Below, in pieces: positions 61,412 to 64,000 of a DNA stretch of 64,000 bases (positions within the stretch are counted from its first letter, which is position 1; the number at the start of each line of letters is the position of its first letter). Position numbers and translations under genes: made by a program. The stretch is from the NCBI RefSeq assembly GCF_029688845.1, contig NZ_JARUKW010000018.1:18103-82102 (forward strand), written 5' to 3'. The DNA comes from Natronococcus sp. A-GB1 (GTDB lineage Archaea > Halobacteriota > Halobacteria > Halobacteriales > Natrialbaceae). A model generated the notes under the pieces. The model was not told the origin of the DNA, made no database searches, and saw only the letters and a list, made by a program, of their open reading frames with translations.

Positions 61412-61684
61412 CTAGCAGTTCCCGAAACAGGCGTCGCCGGACGGACGGAATTCGATGTGGCTCGCGTTGACGGTGGCCGGGTCAAGATCTTCGATGTCGA
61501 CTGTGGTGTTTGTGATGGTTTTCACATCCTCAGTGGGAGGTGTCTGTGTGGAGGCTGTATCCGGGTGACTGGGGTCCGTAGAGTCTGTTTGTAGCATGGT
61601 CCAGCCAACGGCGGAGCCAAGGACGAGAAGGATACCGGCGGCCAGTAGCGGAAGTTTTCTGCCCGGGGCAGTGTCTCTGGCCAT
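61412..61684 (-). CDS. Small membrane-anchored protein beside the LamG gene
   Basis: 90 residues from ATG 61684 (MARDTAPGRKLPLLAAGILL). One N-terminal membrane helix (LLAAGILLVLGSAVGWTML) is followed by an extracellular Thr/Ser/Pro-rich stem, the pattern of an O-glycosylated stalk, and ends in GDACFGNC with two Cys. The stop at 61412 abuts the LamG start (61411), so the pair is co-transcribed. Possibly a membrane partner or spike base of the LamG protein. Confidence 0.7.
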   Translation of the reverse strand: MARDTAPGRKLPLLAAGILLVLGSAVGWTMLQTDSTDPSHPDTASTQTPPTEDVKTITNTTVDIEDLDPATVNASHIEFRPSGDACFGNC

Positions 61685-61813
61685 GTGCCTACTCACAGTA
61701 TTAATGATGCGTATATTTGTTTATATATGTTGTCCAACGGCTTTTGTTGGCTAGTGAACTGTGGGGAGGAGTAACCGACAACAGGCAGTGGTTCGCAGTG
61801 CGTGGGTGTGGGG

Positions 61814-62230
61814 ATGGCGTATGTCGATTACGATCTGTGGGATGGGCAGGATGCGGACCTGTCCTGGACGGCCGTCGCACAGTTGTTGGAGCGGTCGCAG
61901 TCCCGGGAGACCGATCGGGTGGACGCTGAGTTGGACCGGATTGACCAGCAGTTGGCTCGGCGGGATCGGATTCATACTGAGATCGTGGACGAATTGGAGT
62001 GGGAGATCGAACGGTATACCGCCCAGTTGGAACGGTTGTACCGGTCAACGATCGGGACTCAACACGGAGAACGGACAGCGATAAAAGACCGCTTGGTACG
62101 GTTACAGCAGGACCGGCGGGAGGAGCAGCGACGGCACTGGCGGGACCGGCAAGAGTTAGAACGGGAGCGTCGCGATCTGCTGCGGGACTTGGCGGCGATC
62201 GAGGACGAGGATCTGTCAGAGCTCCTGTAA
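61814..62230 (+). CDS. Coiled-coil protein
   Basis: 138 residues from ATG 61814 (MAYVDYDLWDGQDADLSW). After residue 35 almost everything is charged coiled coil (DRVDAELDRIDQQLARRD, IKDRLVRLQQDRREEQRRHW, LERERRDLLRDLAAIEDED). It overlaps the stop of the minus-strand Orc-like gene at 62216. Function unknown; it may be a structural or segregation accessory. Confidence 0.6.
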   Translation: MAYVDYDLWDGQDADLSWTAVAQLLERSQSRETDRVDAELDRIDQQLARRDRIHTEIVDELEWEIERYTAQLERLYRSTIGTQHGERTAIKDRLVRLQQDRREEQRRHWRDRQELERERRDLLRDLAAIEDEDLSELL

Positions 62231-63232
62231 CGGGGTGAGATTGAGTTCTCGGGTTTTGCCGTGGGTGCCGCCGTAGTAGTAGGTGACTTGGATCAGATTC
62301 AGCAGTTCAAGGTGGACAAGATAGTCGTTGATCCGGCGGATCGTTAACGGGTCGATGCGGTGCTCGTGACAGTATTCGGTATACCGGGTGTAGACGGTCC
62401 CGGTCGTAACGGTGGTCGAGCCGGCGGTCGTGTCCTCGATCGTGGTCAACAATGCGTGGTGGTGCCAGGTGAAGTCCGCAAGCAGATCGTCCCAGTACCG
62501 GTGTAAGGCGTCTGTTCGTACGGTATGAAGCGTGTCTGCGGTGACCGGGGTATCCCGGTGGGTGGCACATTGTAGCCAGTGCAGTGCCAGGGACAGGTTC
62601 GTTGTCGTTTCTGTAAGATAGGTGAGCGCCTCGGTGGTGACCGCATCCGGCCCGCAGACCGTGTCAACCCGGTCACCGAGGATATCCGCTGCCTGCGGTT
62701 CAGTATACGGAGGGACAGGGAGATGATGGGGCCGGAACGTGCTGTAGGTACGTTCATCAAGGACGGTCTCAAGTGTAGGATGGACGGCGCTGATACCCAC
62801 AAGGTATAGTTCAGTCTGGTCAAGCCGGGAGAGAAAGTAAAGCAGGTCGTTGCCGTTGTTTTCCAAGAGGAACGCAAGATCGTCGAGGACAACGAGCAGC
62901 GTGCCTGGAAGGACATCGGCGAGACGACGCTGGAGGTGGGCTGTATGATAGCCCGGGTTGAGGTCGTCGTCAGTGATCGCGGTATACAACCGGTTCAACA
63001 CCTTGTACTGGGTATCGTACCGGCGGCAGGACAGATAGTAGGTCGGCGCAGTACAGGCGGGCAAGGCATCCTGGACGAGCAGTGTTTTTCCGGTGCCACG
63101 AGGACCGGACAGGTAGAGATGCTGCCTCGGTGGCATCACCGCGTGCTGGAGTACGGTCTGGACATCCGAGCGGTGAGCGATCGTCGATGGCCGTATCCCG
63201 GGATCAAACGAAACATCATGGTCCGTAGTCAT
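62216..63232 (-). CDS. Orc1/Cdc6-like AAA+ ATPase
   Basis: 338 residues from ATG 63232 (MTTDHDVSFDPGIRPSTIAH). Walker A LSGPRGTGKTLLVQ (41-54), Walker B TLLVVLDDLAFLL (about 102-114) and sensor-1-like ELYLVGISAVHPTLE, followed by a winged-helix C-terminus (YTRYTEYCHEHRIDPLTIRR). It is divergent from another Orc1/Cdc6 gene at 63474 with a likely origin between. Divergence from canonical Orc1 suggests a plasmid-type initiator or an adaptor ATPase. Confidence 0.85.
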   Translation of the reverse strand: MTTDHDVSFDPGIRPSTIAHRSDVQTVLQHAVMPPRQHLYLSGPRGTGKTLLVQDALPACTAPTYYLSCRRYDTQYKVLNRLYTAITDDDLNPGYHTAHLQRRLADVLPGTLLVVLDDLAFLLENNGNDLLYFLSRLDQTELYLVGISAVHPTLETVLDERTYSTFRPHHLPVPPYTEPQAADILGDRVDTVCGPDAVTTEALTYLTETTTNLSLALHWLQCATHRDTPVTADTLHTVRTDALHRYWDDLLADFTWHHHALLTTIEDTTAGSTTVTTGTVYTRYTEYCHEHRIDPLTIRRINDYLVHLELLNLIQVTYYYGGTHGKTRELNLTPLQEL

Positions 63233-63270
63233 CAGTACCAAGGGGTACAGACCACGGTTTCACCGGTTCG

Positions 63271-63451
63271 GAGAGGCCGTGTTTCCGTTGGCTGCCCAGT
63301 AGCACGATCCCCAGCACACCTTTTTAATATCCGCCGTCTTTTCCGCAGGCAGCGGCCTACTACACGGAATATCACAGAAGAGCCGGGTGCGGGGATGTGA
63401 ACCGGGTTTATATGTGTTCTACCGCCGTATTCATGCGAAACACGGTCTCTC
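63271..63451. other. Probable replication origin between divergent orc genes
   Basis: The ~240-bp intergenic gap has a long inverted repeat: GAGAGGCCGTGTTTCCG at 63271-63287 and its near complement at 63435-63451 (GCGAAACACGGTCTCTC), 14 to 15 of 17 positions matching. The repeats lie just inside each gene start, and an A+T-rich segment (CTTTTTAATA, about 63319-63328) lies between. This resembles origin-recognition-box arrangements flanking an unwinding element. Confidence 0.55.
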
Positions 63452-63473
63452 TATCCTTTTTTGTGGGTTTCAG

Positions 63474-64000
63474 ATGACGGTTGCCTCTGTAGCGATGTTC
63501 GACGACCCGGATCGCCAGCACCAGCTGTTCCGCGCGGAGTCCACACTCAGTACCCGGTATACGCCGGATACGATTGTCGGCCGTGATACAGAGATTGACG
63601 CACTGGAAACCGCACTGGCACCACTGACTCGGCGTACTGTCCCGGAAAACGTGCTGGTGTACGGACCGGCCGGGGTTGGAAAGACCACGACGGTCACGCA
63701 TGTCTGCGAGGAACTGGAAGCAGACACCCGGGTACGGACCGCAGCGATCAACTGCTGGCAGTACAATACGCGGGCAGCCCTGCTCAGCCAGCTTCTGATC
63801 GAACTGGGGTATCCGGCTCCACGGAAAGGAAACCCGGTTGATGAACTGCTGCGAACACTCCATGAGTGGGTGGCAAAACACCAGTCACTTGCTATCGTCC
63901 TCGATGAGTTCGACCGGCAACGGGCCCAGACCGAGATCATCTACGACCTGTACCACGTGAGTGCGGACGTCGACAACGAACTCGGAGTTGTTCTCATCTT
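63474..64000 (+). CDS. Orc1/Cdc6 replication initiator, N-terminal part
   Basis: The first 175 residues are in the window; the gene continues past 64000. MTVASVAMFDDPDRQHQLFR, then YTPDTIVGRDTEIDALETAL, is the usual Orc1/Cdc6 start. Walker A is VYGPAGVGKTTTV (62-74) and Walker B is LAIVLDEFDR. This is closer to canonical Orc1/Cdc6 than the gene at 62216 and is the probable initiator for the adjacent origin. It binds the origin boxes and loads MCM. Confidence 0.9.
   Translation, partial: MTVASVAMFDDPDRQHQLFRAESTLSTRYTPDTIVGRDTEIDALETALAPLTRRTVPENVLVYGPAGVGKTTTVTHVCEELEADTRVRTAAINCWQYNTRAALLSQLLIELGYPAPRKGNPVDELLRTLHEWVAKHQSLAIVLDEFDRQRAQTEIIYDLYHVSADVDNELGVVLI

Noticed and set aside
1..64000. 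CRISPR array and cas genes
   Set aside because: No regularly spaced direct repeats with unique spacers and no Cas motifs were seen; the only tandem repeat is the 39-bp coding repeat.

Overview
The window is from a halophilic archaeon (class Halobacteria). The evidence is high GC, strongly acidic proteins, Tat-type lipoprotein and haloarchaeal-type signals, archaeal TATA-box and leaderless starts, and Orc1/Cdc6 initiators. It has two parts. Positions 1 to about 13.5 kb are ordinary chromosome: a universal stress protein, four very acidic unknown proteins in one operon, a beta-propeller protein, a family 2 glycosyltransferase interrupted by an in-frame TGA, cobyrinate a,c-diamide synthase, an NCS2 nucleobase permease, an alpha/beta hydrolase, a MaoC-type hydratase, a Tat lipoprotein and a Gfo/Idh/MocA oxidoreductase.

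From about 13.55 kb to the window end lies an integrated or plasmid-like mobile element whose right end is not in view. It begins with a tRNA-3'-end-like sequence and a tyrosine recombinase. It carries a second recombinase (57.1 kb), two paralogous HerA/VirD4-type ATPases fused to a winged helix and a nuclease-like tail (15.6 and 54.3 kb), an AEP-type primase (18.6 kb), a solitary TnpB (19.6 kb) and, at the right edge, two divergent Orc1/Cdc6 ATPases around a probable origin (63.2-63.5 kb). Its coding style changes by eye (heavy use of CGG for arginine).

The cargo falls into blocks. (a) 20.9-22.2 kb and 34.0-36.5 kb: two exported surface proteins. The second is an S-layer protein of the methanogen/Thermococcales/DPANN type, not the haloarchaeal csg type. 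Both transcripts appear to start with a stem-loop. (b) 26.1-29.0 kb: a compact ubiquitin-like conjugation operon (Ubl, E2, JAB-E1 fusion, two small membrane proteins), an archaeal relative of bacterial Bil-type antiviral systems. (c) 36.5-54.2 kb: a defence-island-like stretch. It holds an HNH-repeat protein, a 1257-aa STAND NTPase, a two-transcript cluster with two TGT/DpdA-like DNA transglycosylase candidates, a YaaA/DUF6884-like protein, a winged-helix protein and an AAA+ ATPase, then a GHKL/MORC-type ATPase facing a DUF262-DUF1524 (GmrSD-type) nuclease. (d) 58.4-61.7 kb: a glycine-rich/LamG secreted protein flanked by small membrane proteins.

The strongest candidates for new biology are the archaeal Ubl-E2-E1/JAB operon, the double-TGT plus AAA module that probably acts on DNA with host-made 7-deazaguanine, and the GHKL/GmrSD pair, all on one transferable element that also encodes its own cell-surface layer. 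All assignments come from reading motifs by eye; no database search was run.
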